A DNA stretch of 64,000 bases from Cavia porcellus (lineage: Eukaryota > Chordata > Mammalia > Rodentia > Caviidae). The position numbers and the translations under genes were made by a program. The DNA lies in assembly GCF_034190915.1 (NCBI RefSeq), contig NW_026947484.1:139846982-139910981 (forward strand), written 5' to 3'. The notes beneath the pieces are model-generated. The model ran no database searches. It was given only the letters and a program-made list of their open reading frames with translations, and was not told where the DNA came from. Positions 1 to 12,627 of the stretch are shown in pieces. Position 1 is the first letter of the stretch. Every line of letters begins with the position of its first letter.

Positions 1-480
1 AGTTGAATTAGAGTCTCATGAAGTATATTGTTGTAGACTTCTGAGAGTGCCTCTAGAGAGTGATGAGACACCATTTTAGGGAAGGTCAACTGAACCAGGG
101 ACTCAAGCTGAGGTTGACTTCATTTCAATACTCCCAGTGTTATCCCATAGAGACTGGGTAAGGGACAGTCACAGGAAGCAGCTATGGTCAAGAAGGTGGA
201 GTCAGGCCAGCAAGAGAGCACCAGAAAGGTTTAAACTAAAGGTCTCAGACCCCATCCCCACAGTCAAAAGCCAGGCTCATCCTGAATTCCTCTGGATTTG
301 AAAGTCACAGAATTAACAACCTCACCCCAGTCCTATTGGCTGTTAGAGAGTATATCCAGCACAGATCTGAGATCCAACTGCATTCTCTACCAACCAACAT
401 GAGCAGGGATGTATCTTGAACATTGTCCCAAAATTGTAAACCCCAGAAGAAACCACACTCACAAAATCAGGGTAACTTTC
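1..480. other. unassigned non-coding sequence
   Basis: I recognise no gene, repeat family or conserved motif here. Base composition is mixed, without the A-rich or T-rich bias of the L1 sequence that follows. It may be old unique or heavily decayed repeat DNA. Confidence 0.5.
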
Positions 481-1074
481 CTTTTTAAAATATTTTATTT
501 CTGGAGGTTATTTTGCTTTATTTTAATTCATTTGGTTTTGGTTTGGGGTGTACATTATTTTTAGTTTTTGTTTTACATTATTTTTCTCTTCATGTTTTCA
601 CTTTTGTCTTCTTTACCAGTTTCCTGGGGTTTAGTAAATTATCCTTCTACCTTGCTTGTTATCTCCTTTTCTTGCTTCTTTTGTTTTTCTTTATTTTTTC
701 ATCTTATATTTTTAACTCTTCTCCTTTCAGTTGTCTCTTACATTTGTTCTCTCTATAATTGGTTTCCTTTTTCTTTTGTCTTCTATGTCTTGCCAGTGTT
801 TTCTTGTATCTTTACTTAATTCTATAAACATCCCTTTACTCGCTAGTAAGATTTTTTGTACCACTTCTCAATCCTTCTCATATCTTCGAGGTTAAGTATT
901 GTTTTTCTTTTAAATTTCCACATTCCCAAATGCTACATATTTAATAATATAGCATAAATCTTTGTTAACATTTTTGCAGTTAGTTAACTCTGTAAAATTA
1001 CTGTTTAATACTTTGCAACCATTAGCAATCAGACAGATGTTGCATTTAGCTATAAGTACATATTAGCTATAAGT
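481..1074. other. T-rich low-complexity stretch
   Basis: Strongly T/C-rich on the plus strand, so open frames here encode runs of Phe, Leu and Ser and are compositional artefacts. It could be the antisense of an old A-rich L1 3' UTR, but I cannot align it convincingly to the other 3' UTRs in the window. Confidence 0.45.
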
Positions 1075-1929
1075 CAATTTTCAAATATAGGGAAAAAATA
1101 AACATACAGATAAGTGAGGTATATTGAACCAACCTCAAGTAGCCATGATGCAAAGAGATCCTTGTGTTACATTATACTCCAAGTACCATAAGTCCATCAC
1201 AGGGACAAAAATCTTAAAATCTATTAGAGAAAGTCAACGAACATCATATAGAGGTAAATCCATTAGAATTACAGCAGACTTCTGTACACAAACCTTAAAG
1301 TCAGGAGGACATGGAGTGAAGCATTTTAAGCCCTAAAAGATAACAACTTCTAACTCTGATTTAAGCATGCTGCAAAGCATTCCTCTAAAAATAATGGAGA
1401 AATAAAGTGTATCTATGACAAGGAGCACTTCAAGAAAATCATGACCACTAAACTAGCATTACAAAAAATTCTCAAGGATATAATGGGAAGCAATAATGAA
1501 GTCAATAATGCAAATAAGTCAAGAAGAAAAAAATACACACCTGATAGGACTATCAGCTACCCAGCAGGAAAAAAAATATGGAAATGAGCAACAGGCAAAT
1601 AATGCAATGACAAGAATAAGTCAATATCTCTGAATAATAACTCTCAATATGAATGGTCAAAATCCCCAATCAAAAGACAGAGACTGGGTCAAGAAACAAA
1701 ATCCAACAAAATATGATATGGAAGAAACATTTAATTCTAAAAGAAATTTACAGATTTAAAATGAAAGGATGGAAAGGAAGATTCCATGAAACAGGAACTC
1801 CGAAAAAAGCAGGAGTTGCTACCCTAGCTTTGAACAAAGTGTATTTCAAGCCAAGACTGATCAGAAGATCACTTCATATTGGTTCAGTACAGTTCATATT
1901 GGGACAATTCAATAGGAAGAGTAAACGGT

Positions 1930-1977
<48 letters not shown>

Positions 1978-2718
1978 ATTATAAATATATACATCAAATA
2001 CAGGCAATGCACCTTCATAAAACAAACAGTAATGGATGTAAAAAATCAGATAAACACCAACTCAATTGTAATGGAGGACTTCAGTACCCCATTGATGCAA
2101 AAGGACAGATCAACTAGACAAAAACTCAACAAAGAAATATCAGAGTTGAATCAAAGCCTTGAACAAATACACTTAAAAATGTCTGTAGAATCTTTCATCT
2201 AATAACAAAAGAATGTCCATTTTTCTTTGCAGCACATGGGACTTTCTCCAAAATAAATATACCAGCCAATTTAGCATGCTAAAGTAAATACAAAGGAATC
2301 AAAATTATCAGATCATAGTGCAATGAAACTAGATATCTATGGCAAAAGATGACACAGATGCTATGCAAACACATAGAAATTAAATAATACCCTCTTAAAT
2401 AATTAATAGTTCTATAAATAAATACTGATGCTAGCATAATATATCAAAACTTATGGGAAACAATGAAAGCAGCATGATGAAAAGGTTCATAGCATTGAAT
2501 TCGCACATAAGGAAAACAAAGTGAGCACAAATAAATACCCTAATAGTGCACTGCAAAGTTCTAGAAAAACAAATGTAAACCAAATCCAAAGCTATTATGT
2601 ATTGGTTCAAGTGTTGGTTATTTGAAAAATTAAACAAAATAAACAACTAAACCTTTAGCCAATGTTATCAAAATAAGGAAATGAAAGGTGCAAACCCATC
2701 CAATTAGAAATGAAAAGA
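1075..2718 (+). mobile_element. old L1 'A', piece 1: ORF1 C-terminal part and ORF2 endonuclease
   Basis: First of six pieces of one old plus-strand L1. Bases from about 1100 to 1500 translate, with stops, to the RNA-binding C-terminal part of ORF1 (compare residues 205-340 of the intact ORF1 at 25742-26794). From about 1630 the ORF2 endonuclease begins. The element is truncated inside ORF1, so it lacks a 5' UTR. It has many stops and frameshifts and an expanded TA run at 1935-1975. ORF2 continues at 3012, 12628, 16252 and 18016, and the 3' UTR resumes at 31174. It cannot make protein. Confidence 0.85.
1935..1975. repeat. (TA)n microsatellite
   Basis: About 20 uninterrupted TA units inside the endonuclease region of L1 copy A. 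Another short TA run lies at about 7495-7512. Confidence 0.95.
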
Positions 2719-3011
2719 ATAACTGCTATTGTAAAAAAAAAAAAGAGAGGAAAAGAAAGTGCTCTAAAGGATATACCTGCATGCATGTTTAAGTGCGTGG
2801 CACTGATAACCATATTAGTAAGCTTTTGTTGGAAAGGTGAACAGAACTGTTTACAGTCTCACTGTTTGAATGTCCACTTTGTATGCTTTACTTTTGGAAC
2901 TTGAACAACTATTTCAAGACAATATATAATTATCAACTAGTGATTTCTGTTTATTTTTTGAAATCATATAATATTTCTACCATTTTTTCTGTTTTTACTC
3001 TTTAAATTAAA
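2719..3011 (+). mobile_element. 5'-truncated L1 3' end 'N' inserted in L1 A
   Basis: About 290 bases matching, with divergence, the last part of the 3' UTR seen at 5640-5945 and, reversed, at about 20702-21010. Shared landmarks include the GAGAGG block, the 'TGTTTGAATGTCCACTTTGTAT' type segment and the pyrimidine-rich stretch before the A-rich tail. It is flanked by a perfect 11-bp target-site duplication, AAATGAAAAGA, at 2708-2718 and 3012-3022. The ORF2 reading of L1 A (the IRNEKGE region) runs straight across once it is removed. It is non-coding. Confidence 0.85.
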
Positions 3012-3912
3012 AAATGAAAAGAGTGAATTCACTAAGAATTCTGCCAAGATCCAAGTTTCTGGAAGCTATTTTGAGAATCTGTACTCTAGTAAAATGGAAA
3101 ATTCAGAAAAAAATGAATTAATTTTCAAGTATATAAATGACCAAAGCTGGGTCAAGAAAATATAAAAATTCTGACTAATTCAATATCAACTAGTAAAATT
3201 GAAGAAGTAATTAAAAAACTACTAACAAAGAAAAGGCCAAGTCCCAATGGATTCACTACCAAAATCTACAAGAATTTTAGAGAATATCTAACACCAATAT
3301 TTTTCAAAGTCTTTAATGAAATGGAAATTAAATGGATACTTCCAAAATTATTCCTGGAATCCAGCATTACCCTCTCTAAAATTATAAGAGCACCCAACCA
3401 CAGAAGAGGTCAGTCATTTTTTTAAATTAAAAAAAGAATAGAAATGATACAAAATTTCAAGAAAAATAGTAGGAAATTAACACTAATTGATATATTGCAA
3501 AATGTTATCATAGAAGTAGTTTTTCAGGTCATAAGATTTAGGCATAAAAATGGACAGTCAAACAATGAAAGCATAAACTGTTCTTTTTGATGAACTAACA
3601 AAGATTAGTAATAAAGTTATCTATCTTGTATAAATATGCATATATACATGTATATGTATAATTATTAAATAACACAGATGAAAAAATCCTCCAGAAGATA
3701 CTGTCAAACAGAATGCAGCAACTTATCAAAAAGATCACACACCATGATCAAGTAGGATTCATTTCAGGGATGCAGGGATGGTTCAACACAGGGAAATCAA
3801 TAAAGGTAATACATCGGAAACAGAAGCAAGGACAAAACTGACATGATCGTCTCAATAGATGTAGAAAACACATTTGACAAAGTCCAACATCCACTCATGA
3901 TGAAAACCTTGA
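3012..3912 (+). mobile_element. old L1 'A', piece 2: ORF2 linker and N-terminal reverse transcriptase
   Basis: Decayed ORF2 covering the region equivalent to residues 400-620 of the intact ORF2, including the degenerate SPxGF block (about 3238-3260) and the [12 protein letters not shown] block (about 3855-3880). About 200 extra bases of unrecognised sequence lie near 3400-3660, between the LVPKP-like and NTDAKIL-like parts. The piece ends at 3912, where half-L1 B is inserted, and resumes at 12628. Confidence 0.8.
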
Positions 3913-4269
3913 TGCACAACATCAGGTGCACACAAGCCACCATCAAGGACACTTCCTGCATTTAACCAGCTCAGGTCCAGGAGGCAGCACCAAGCCCTGC
4001 CCCAGCATGCACACCAGCTGCCACCTGGGATGCTTCCTGCCAGTAACCAGCATGGGCTGGGAAAAGCAGCAGGCAGCCCTCAACCAGTGCACTCAATAGC
4101 CACCATTAGAAACCTGTACCAGCACTGGCCAGGACAACAAAACAGTTACACCTCAGAGAAATCATAGACAATGTGGGAATTTCCTGGGACTCCATTACCT
4201 ACTTGTTTGGAAGACCCAGTAAAATATCAAGACAAACAAAGAAAACATAGTCTCTGGCTTTTAACCCAC

Positions 4270-6065
4270 ACAGAGCAATTCAAGCAAAAGTAAATATGTA
4301 AGAGATTAGAAGCCACACACTTGAAATTTCTGAAGTGATGGCAACTGAAGTAAAGAAACAACTTCGTGAGACTATAAAATAAAACAGAAATGCTATCTCA
4401 GGAAAAAAAGAAATGAAAAATGTAATGAAAGAATTGCTAAGCATTTCTAAAGAAGACATAGATAAAAATAGAGGAGCATAGCAAAAATGAGGGATACCTT
4501 GAATAAACAATATAGAAAGACTTATAATTCATGAAATAGATTCAAAAAGATATAAAGTAAATTAAAAAGTCAATCAAAAGCTGGCAAAACTGCTTTAAAG
4601 ACACTGTAGATAGACTTTCAGATGTTGATGACAGAATCACAAGCTAGTGATCATAAAAGGAAAGCTCTCTTAAAAGTAACAAGGAACCAGGAAATAACAA
4701 TTCAGTGACTGTAAGACAACACAAAGAAAAATAATTTAAGAATAGTAGCTGTCAGGAAAAAAAACAGAGGTCAACACAAATTATATAAAATGTCTATTTA
4801 CAGAAGTAATAACAAAAAACTTCCCAAGTATGGGGAAAGGGTGTGACATACAGATAAGTGAGACATATAGAACTCCAGCCAGCTATAACCAAAATAAATC
4901 CACATCCACACATATAGTAATCAATATCCCAGAAACAGGATATTAAAAGTTGTTAGAGAAAAGAAACAAATCACCTATAAAGGAAAACCCATCAGAATCA
5001 CAATAAACTTCTCAACACAAAACGACTCAAGAAGAGGTTGGTGTGAAGTATTTCAAGTCTTGAAAGATAACAACTTCCAACCCAGATTGATACTCTGAAA
5101 AACTACCTTTCAAAATTTCTTATGTTTGTCTTAATTAAGGGAAAAAAATTAAAAAATTAGGATATATAATAGTAACTCTTTTTGATTTCCTATTAACTTG
5201 TTTTGAAGTCCTGTAATACTCCCACGATCTTGTTTTGACTGATTAGACTCTGTTCCATTCTGTATGATAGTATCAAGTTTGAGGATATAGGCAACTACTT
5301 TGAAGGCAATAAGATTCACTAAGATGCCCATTCTGGTTTGACTATTGTCTCCTTTGGAAGTCCTGTAATGTTTACAATGCCTAAGTTTTATTGTTCTTGT
5401 TCTCTACTGTTTTGTCCAACTTTATAATATCTAATGAGATAGACAATTCTTTTTAAGGAAACAAGAGACAACGTTGATAACCTTGTACTCTGTTCTACAC
5501 CATGTGCTATGTCTATCCTTGGTTTTGACTGACAGCTTTGTTATGCCATATTTGACTGTATTCTCTCCCCCCCCCAAAAAGTAATAAGAACTAGGGAGTA
5601 ATAAAATCCAAAATGTGTAAATTTTGTTGTAAAAAAGAGAGGGAGAAAAAAGAGCTCTAACAGATATAACAGCAAGTGTGTTTAGGGGTGTTAAATAGCT
5701 GACTATATCAATGTTTTTGGATCATTGAACACAGCTGTTTGCAGTCTCCCTGTTTGAATGTCCACTTTGTATTCTTTGATACTGTGATTTGAGCAACTAT
5801 TTTCAAGATGATAATATGTAATCTATTAACAGGTGATTTCTTACTGTTATGTTTTTTTTTTTTTTGTAGTTCTGTATTACGTGTACCCTTACACCGCTTT
5901 GTTTTGTTTTGTGTTTTTCTCTTTTTCCTTTTAAATAAAATAAAAAAAATTAATGGAGAAACAAGATACTTTCATGACAAAGAACAACTGAAGGAATTCA
6001 TGACCACCAAGTCAGCCATACAAAGAATACTGAAGAACATTCTAGAGAGAGATAAAAATGACCAT
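4270..6065 (+). pseudogene. ORF1 relic of half-L1 B, split by M
   Basis: Translates with many stops to an L1 ORF1-type protein. A charged, coiled-coil-like part (about 4300-4760) is followed by the RNA-binding region with the EAYRTP-like, AxxNQNK-like and GKPIRIT-like blocks (4860-5010). The PAKLSF...[12 protein letters not shown] C-terminal block is interrupted at 5117 by insertion M and completed at 5951-6060. Non-functional. Confidence 0.7.
5118..5950 (+). mobile_element. young 5'-truncated L1 'M' (3' UTR only)
   Basis: This matches very closely, over its whole length, the reverse complement of the 3' UTR of intact element H (about 20702-21563), including the homopolymer C tract (5567-5575 here, G10 at 21090-21099 in H) and the terminal TTTTCTCTTTTTCC block followed by an A-rich tail. 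It begins inside the 3' UTR and has no coding sequence. It sits in ORF1 of half-L1 B, whose reading resumes after it. A 6-bp AAAATT repeat at each end is a minimal target-site duplication. The close match makes M a recent insertion of the same subfamily as H. Confidence 0.85.
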
Positions 6066-7649
6066 GATTGAAGAAACAGCAGAAGAGTGGAATCAGCAAG
6101 CAGGGAAAAAAATTGAATGGAGGGGAAAAGTAGGCAGCCAATAGCAGGAAAATGGCATGACAGAGATGAGCCAGTGCATGTTGGCCTTAACCATTAATGT
6201 AGATAGTCTGAATTTACCAATAAAAAGAAACCCAGGCATAGTGGATCAGGACAAGGATCCATCAATATGCTTGACACAAGGAACACATTTAACTTGAAAG
6301 AAAATTCATAGACTGAAAGTCTAAGGAGAGAAAATAATGCTTTATGTGACAGAAAACCAGAAAAAAAGTACGGGTAGCTTGCTCATCCACTGCAGAATTG
6401 ATAAGAAAGATACAGCAATTTATACAATGGAAAGCTACTAAGCTATGATGAAAGATGACCTCAAAGATATTATATTCTTTTATTGCTTTGTTTTAATGGA
6501 TTTTATTCTATTTTGTTTTGTTTGATTTTATTATGTCTGATAGTATAGTCAGCTACTCAGAAGATAACAAGAGGCATTGTGGTAGCCACTGTTATTTTCC
6601 TATTATCTTAATTGAAGTCTTGTATTGCTTTTGTTTATTCTGATTGATTTTGTTCTGTTATGTTTTGTTTGATTTTATTATGTCTGATAGTATGAACAGG
6701 TATTTTGAAGATAACAAGAGGTATAATGGTAGCCATTTTTTATTGTAAAGAGAACAAAACAAAACAGAACAAAGCAGAGCAGAATAACACAGGATTTCAG
6801 AAAAAGAAGCAAAAGTGAACAGTTGCTATCATAATGTCTCTTGTTTTCTTTGAAATAGTTGTCCACACCTTCACATACAATAAGTTAATACAAATAAAAA
6901 TAATATAGATGCAATCAAGACAAAAGAATGAGAGCCTTAAGGACTTTTAAGAACAGACACTAGGAAATCAGTAATGGCTACCATAATGTCTTTTGTTTAC
7001 TTCAAAACAGCTGTCCATATCTTCACACATTGAAATCAAATAATTGAAAACATACTAAAACCAATCAAAGCCAAGAGTAAAAGCATTATTGGATTTTGAA
7101 TCAAAATGGTAGAAAATCATCAATGGCTACCATAGTGTCATTCTTTTCAGTGTAGTTGTTCATACTATCACATGTAACAAATTCAAATTCTTATAAACCC
7201 TCTAGGTGAAGTTCTAGGCATATATAAGCTTATACATGTACATTGATATTTTCTGTGTTTGAGGGAAAAACAAAACATCAAATAAATAACTATAAGAGCC
7301 CAAAACAATAACAATGTAGGGTTTCAAAACAAGGTGGCAAAATTTTCTTGTTTTGTATAGATATCCTCAAAACACTTACTTGAATTACCAGATATAGTCA
7401 TGCAAAACTGATCTAATCCTAAGGGTGCTATCTGTTTCATTCCAAGAACTAATAAAATTAGTAGGACAGTCATCTTAGTAATCCTAAGTGTGTGTATATA
7501 TATATATATATATGCAAATTTATAGCATCTCATTTCTCTTCCTTCTTTTCTCTTTTTCCCTGTCTATTTTTTTCTCTTTGAGCAATTTATTACCTTTTCA
7601 TAATATTTATTGAAAGTTTTCAATCTTATTTACTCATTCAGTTTCTTAC

Positions 7650-10600
7650 ATTAGGGAGACAATATGGTATTTACACATGTGAGTTTGATTTATTTCACTT
7701 ACAAAAATTGCCTCAATTGACATCCATTAACTTATAAAAGCCTCAATGGGCTCTTTCTTTATAACTGAGTAGTATTTCATTGTATAAAAATGCCACATCT
7801 TTTTATCCTTTCCTCAGTTGATGGGCATTTGGACTGCTTCCAAGATCTAGCTATCACAAATTATGTTGCTATAAACATGGATATACATATATCACTGTGG
7901 TATGATGTTTTAAGTTCTTCTGGGAATATGCCCAGAAGTGGAATAGCTGGATCAAATGGAACCTCCAACCCCAGTTTTTGAGGAATCTCTACATTGATTT
8001 CCACAGTGGTTGCACCATTCTACACTCCCAGAAACAGTGCAGCAGTTTTCCTTTTTCCCTGCAGCCCCTCCAGCATTTGTTATTGGTGGTATTCTTCCTG
8101 GAATGAGATGGAATCTCAGTGTGGTTTTAATTTGTATTTCTCTAATGACCAATGACATTGAGCATTTTTTTCATATTTTTTGCCATTTGTATTTTTTCAT
8201 CTGAAAAATATGTATTCATCTCAGATGCCCATTTTTTATTGGTCTTTGAATTTCAGGGACATGATTTTTTAAAATTCTTTATATGTTCTAGATAAAAGCC
8301 CTTTCACTGAGGGACAATTCACTAGAACTTTTTCCCAATTCATGGGTTTTCCTTTCACTCTATTAGAGATTTTCTTTGACATGCAAAACTTTTTTAATAA
8401 GATGAGATCCCAGTTGTTAATTCTGAGAAGTACTTCCCATACAGTTTGATTTTTGTTCATGAATTCTATGCCTACTCCTGTCTTCAAGATTTCTACCTAC
8501 TTTATCTTCCAGCAGATTTAGTGTTTCTGTTTCAATATTTATATCTTTGACCCATTTTTACTTTAGTTTAGTGCTTGAGGATAGGCATGAGTCTAGTTTT
8601 AGTTTTTAGCATATGGAAAGCCAGTTTTTCCAGAACCACTAATTAAAGAAACTACTCTTTGTCAAAGATAAGGTGGCTAAGTGTGTTTGTAGTTGTGGGG
8701 TTTTTTTCCTACTCTATTCCATTGATCTTCAGGTCTGCTTTTATTTCAGTGACATGATGATTTTATTAGACTAGCTTTGTACCACAACTTCAAGTCAAGG
8801 ATTGTGATGCCTCCTGCCTTACCTTTGTTGCTCAAAATTGCCTTTGCTATTCCAGGTCTTCTCTGGTTCCAGATTAATTTTAGGAAGGATTTCTCTTGAT
8901 CTGTCAGGTATGCTATGGTATTTTGACTGGAATTGCATTAAATCTGTATAACAATTTTGTTAGAATGGCCTTTTTCACAATATTTATTCTTCTTATCCAT
9001 GAACAAGGAATGTCTTTCCATATTCTGAGATCCTCTTTGATTTATTTTTCAGGGTATTATAAATTTTTCCTGAATAGGTTATTTACTTCTTTTGTTAGAT
9101 TGATTCCTAAGTATTTCAATTTTTTTGGATGCTACTGTGAAGGGTGTGGTTTCTCTTATTTCCCTCTGAGTGAGTTTGTTGTTTGTGCAGAGAAATACTG
9201 TTGATATTTGAGTGTTAACTTTGTATCCAGCTACATTCCTGAATTTGGTTATTACATCTAGAATTTTTTCAGTGGAGTTTTGGGGGTTTTCTATATAGAG
9301 TATCATGTCATCTGCAAATAATGATAGTTTAACCTCTTTCTTTCCTACTCTTATTTTTTTTACTTCTCTCTCTTGTCCAATTGCTCTGGCTAATATTTCC
9401 TCCACTATATTGCATAGGAGAGGTGGTAGTGGACAACCTTGTCTTGTTCCTGATTTTAGAGTGAAAGCTTTCAGTTTTTGACCATTTAATGTGATGCTGG
9501 ATGTTAGTTTGTCATAGATGGTTTTTATCAGATTGAAGTAGAGACTATTCCCATTTTCTGTAGGGTTCTTATCATGAATGAGTGTTGGACTTTAATCAAA
9601 AGCTTTTTGTGCATCTATTGAGATGATCATGTGATTCTTGTCTTTGGCTTTATTGATATGATGTGTTACACTTATTGATTTGTGTATGTTTAACCATTCC
9701 TGCATTCCTGGGATGAATCACACTTGTTTGTGATGTATCATCTTCTGGATGACATGATGCATTCCGTCTGTCAGTATTTCACTGAAGATCTTTGCATCTA
9801 TGTTCATTAGGGATATTGGCCTGTAGTTCTCTTTTTTGGTCAGTTTCTTTCTCTGTTTCTGGTATAAGGGTAATACTTGCTCCATGAATGAGTTGCTGGA
9901 AAGGGAGAATTGCTTCCCTTTCAATTTTATTGAAGAGTTTGAGGAGTGTTGGCATTAAGTCTTTCTTGATGTTCTTGTAGAATTCAGCTGTGAATCCATC
10001 AGGACCTGGACTTTTCTTTGTTGGTAAAGTTTTCATTACATTTTCAGTTTCATTAACTGAAATTGAGTTATTCAACAAATTTACATCTTCTTGATTCAGC
10101 TTTGGTAATTCATATATTCCTTGGAATCTGTCCATTTACTCTGTGTTATCAAAACTATGAAAGTAAAGATCTATTGTATTTTCACAAGGTCTATAGTGCT
10201 TTATCAGTTTCATTTATTCTTTCAAAGAACCAACTCTTTGATTCATTAATTCTTTGTATTTTTTTCTTAGTGTCTATTGCATTGATTTCCACTCTGACCT
10301 TAATAATTCCTCCCTTTTGACTTTGGGCTTGACTTGCTTGTATTTTTCTAGATGTTCAATGTGTAGCATCAGATTATTTATTTGTGTTTGTTCTGTTTTT
10401 CTGATGTGGGAGTTTACCACAATAAATTTCCCTCTGGGGACTGCTTTCACTGTATCACAGAGGTTCTGGTAAGATGTATTTGTACTTTTACTTACTTGTA
10501 GGTATTGTTCAGTTTCTTCTTTAGTTTCTTTGATGACTCATTGATTGTTCATTAGTGTATTATTTAATTTCCATGTAGCTATGGAGTTTTTGCAGTTTCT

Positions 10601-11372
10601 TTTGTCATTAATTTCCAGTTTAATAGTATTGTTATAAGATAATATGTGTGGAATAATTTCAGTTCTTTTGCATTTACTTAAGTATGTTCTATGGGCTAGG
10701 ATGTGGTCTATTTTAGAGAATGTCCCAGGTGACGCTGAGAAGAATGTATATTCTGATTGTTGAGTGAAACACTCTGTACATGTCCACTTAGTCCATTTTT
10801 TCACAAGTTTGATTCAATTCTGTTGTTTCTTTACTGACTTTCTGTCTAGTTGATCTGTCTCTTTGTGTCAAAGAGACAAGAAACTTAATTTCTTCTCAAC
10901 AAGAAAGTTGACTTTGTGTCAACTGAAGTGTTCCCCATTGTAATTGTGTTACTGCTTACTTAATTTTTTATTTCTATTAATATTTGTTTTACATAGCTGG
11001 GTGCTCCCATATTTGGTGGATATATATTTAGGGTCGTTACCTCTTACTTTTGATATTTTACACTAACTAGTATATAGTGACCTTCTTTCATCCTTAGTTG
11101 GAAGTTCACATTGTCTGCAAACAGTACAGCTACCTCTGCCTTTTTTTGTGTTCCTGATGTGTAATGTATTGTTTTCCATTGTTTGACACTCAGTCTCTGA
11201 ATCTCCTTTTGGTTAGATGAGTTTCTTGTATACAGTATATGGTTAGATGTTGCTTCTTGATCAGTTCTGCCAGTCTATTTCTTGTAATTGGTGAATTGAG
11301 ACCATTTACATTAATGGTTATAACTGATAGATACTGACTCATTTTTGTCATGTTATCTTTTCACTGTTATTT
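7650..11372 (-). pseudogene. ORF2 relic of L1 C (endonuclease-reverse transcriptase)
   Basis: Frameshifted relative of the intact ORF2 at 21886-25722. Open stretches still show the [22 protein letters not shown] endonuclease block (about 10650-10720), [13 protein letters not shown] (about 9990-10030), the [12 protein letters not shown] reverse-transcriptase catalytic block (about 9290-9330) and the C-terminal CWxxC-type region near 8060-8110. A deletion near 10140-10190 removes part of the linker. Stops and frameshifts throughout make it non-functional. Confidence 0.85.
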
Positions 11373-11399
11373 CTTTACCTTTCCCCTCTCTTTAATTCT

Positions 11400-12003
11400 C
11401 TGCCCTGCTTAGTGGCTTCTTTTTGTTGGTATTCTTGGAGTCATAGTTGTTTTTATGTCTATCTAGAATGTCTTTCAGTATTCCTTGCAGGTTGGTTTCA
11501 TGGTCATAAAGTTCTTCAACTGTTCTTTGTCATGGAAGTATCTTATTTCTCCATCAATTTTGAAGGATAGTTTTTCAGGATACATCAATGTGGTTTGGAA
11601 GTCATTTTCCTATCTTCAAATTCATTCAGGCAGTTTTTCCAGCTTTTGATGGAATTTTTAATTTCCTGGATATCTCCTTGAATCTGTTTTATGCATTCTG
11701 TTGCTGTCTTATATTGTTCATGCAAGGTTTCCATCTTTTTGCAGTGCTCAGTTTTTTAACTGTGTCTTCTTTAGATATGTTCAGCATTTCTTTTATTATG
11801 TTTATCATTTCTTCTTTTCCCTGGGAGATTATTTCTGATCTGAGTTCCTTTATTGCCTCATGGAGTGGCTTCTTTACTTCAGTTGCTATCATTCCAGAAG
11901 TTTCAGGTGCATGGCTTATAATTTCTTCTATGTCCATGTATCCTAGACTTGTTTGGGATGGGCCAGAGATTTGAGAATGCATTTTGCTCTTTTGTTTTGT
12001 CAT
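11400..12003 (-). pseudogene. internally deleted ORF1 relic of L1 C
   Basis: The N-terminus (MTKQKSKMHSQISGPSQTS, from 12003) and the acidic coiled-coil start are recognisable and align to the intact ORF1. The part matching ORF1 residues of roughly 120-290, including most of the RRM, is missing near 11610-11640. The C-terminal [12 protein letters not shown] block is present near 11530. It is about 600 bases long against 1053 in H. Non-functional. Confidence 0.75.
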
Positions 12004-12019
12004 TTTCCTGCATTCTCTG

Positions 12020-12493
12020 GGTCCCTAGTGGCACTTAGAGGCTCCCCAGATGGGAAGAGTGCACGAGGTACACTTTCAGCCCTCCACCACATGGCTCATC
12101 AAAGCTCCCTGGCTGCTTGAGGTCACTGGGCAGGGCCTTACCAGGTTCTGAGTGGCATAGTAAGGCTGACTAGCATGTGGAGTATACTGGGCAGGGTTTC
12201 AACTCCTGCCACAAGGCACACCTAAGGTCCTTGGCTTCTTGGGGTCTCTGTGGCTCTACCAGATTCCAAGCAAAGACCCATCACTGCACAGATAAATAGG
12301 GATTGCTGTGGCAGTCTTCAGCTCCCACACAGTGGCTCTCATTCTACCTAGAAGTCACTGGGCAGAGCCCACCAAGGACCTGACTGATGACCTAAAAGTG
12401 CTTTGCTCCTTGGGGGTACTGCAGAGGAGTCTACCAGGTTCCAAGTGGGTCCTGTGGCTGCATAACTAGATAGTGATTGCTGTGGTGGGCTTC
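12020..12493 (-). promoter_or_regulatory. 5' UTR of L1 C with degenerate ~171-bp repeats
   Basis: A GC-richer leader upstream of ORF1. At least two diverged repeats are visible, around 12227-12330 and 12399-12495, with the shared text 'ACCAGATTCCAAG/ACCAGGTTCCAAG' and 'GGGATTGCTGTGG/GTGATTGCTGTGG' offset by about 171 bases. A third, weaker unit begins near 12100. This resembles the monomeric promoter organisation of rodent L1s, but the sequence is not that of the 261-bp monomers of H. Confidence 0.6.
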
Positions 12494-12627
12494 ATGGTAG
12501 TCATTATTGGTTTTCTTTAATCATTTTTGGAAATCCTGTATCATGTTCATTGTTTGGTTTTGATTGAATATATTCCATTTTATTTCTCTTATTTTATTCT
12601 CTTCAAAGTAAAAAAGAAAGAAAAAAA

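Larger units (their letters stand above)
6738..12493 (-). mobile_element. decayed near full-length L1 'C'
   Basis: Minus-strand L1 of about 5.8 kb. Read on its own strand: 5' UTR (12493-12006), ORF1 (12003-11400), ORF2 (about 11372-7650), 3' UTR (7650-6738) ending in an A-rich tail seen as T-rich sequence at 6738. It is inserted in the 3' UTR of half-L1 B, with a 12-bp duplication differing at one base: ATGGTAGCCATT at 6726-6737 and ATGGTAGTCATT at 12494-12505. Both ORFs carry stops and frameshifts, ORF1 lacks its middle, and ORF2 has a gap near 10140. It cannot encode working proteins. Confidence 0.85.
3913..12627 (+). mobile_element. half-L1 (HAL1-like) element 'B', interrupted by M and C
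   Basis: Plus-strand L1 derivative of about 2.1 kb once its own insertions (M at 5118-5950 and C at 6738-12493 plus one duplication copy) are removed. Order: GC-richer 5' UTR with two degenerate ~85-bp units (about 3940-4110), ORF1 relic (about 4270-5117 and 5945-6065), a short stretch like the first 70 or so codons of ORF2 (6190-6360), then directly a 3' UTR (6476-6737 and 12506-12627). Reverse transcriptase is absent. It is flanked by near-identical duplications of L1 A, GAAAACCTTGA at 3902-3912 and GAAAACCCTGA at 12628-12638. It shares its architecture with E (13639-16251). Confidence 0.75.

Noticed and set aside
513..819. 81- and 83-codon Phe/Leu/Ser-rich frames
   Set aside because: T-rich composition alone explains them; no conserved motif or signal.
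1935..1975. TA run as a replication origin or terminator hairpin
   Set aside because: A simple microsatellite in an L1 relic; no supporting context.
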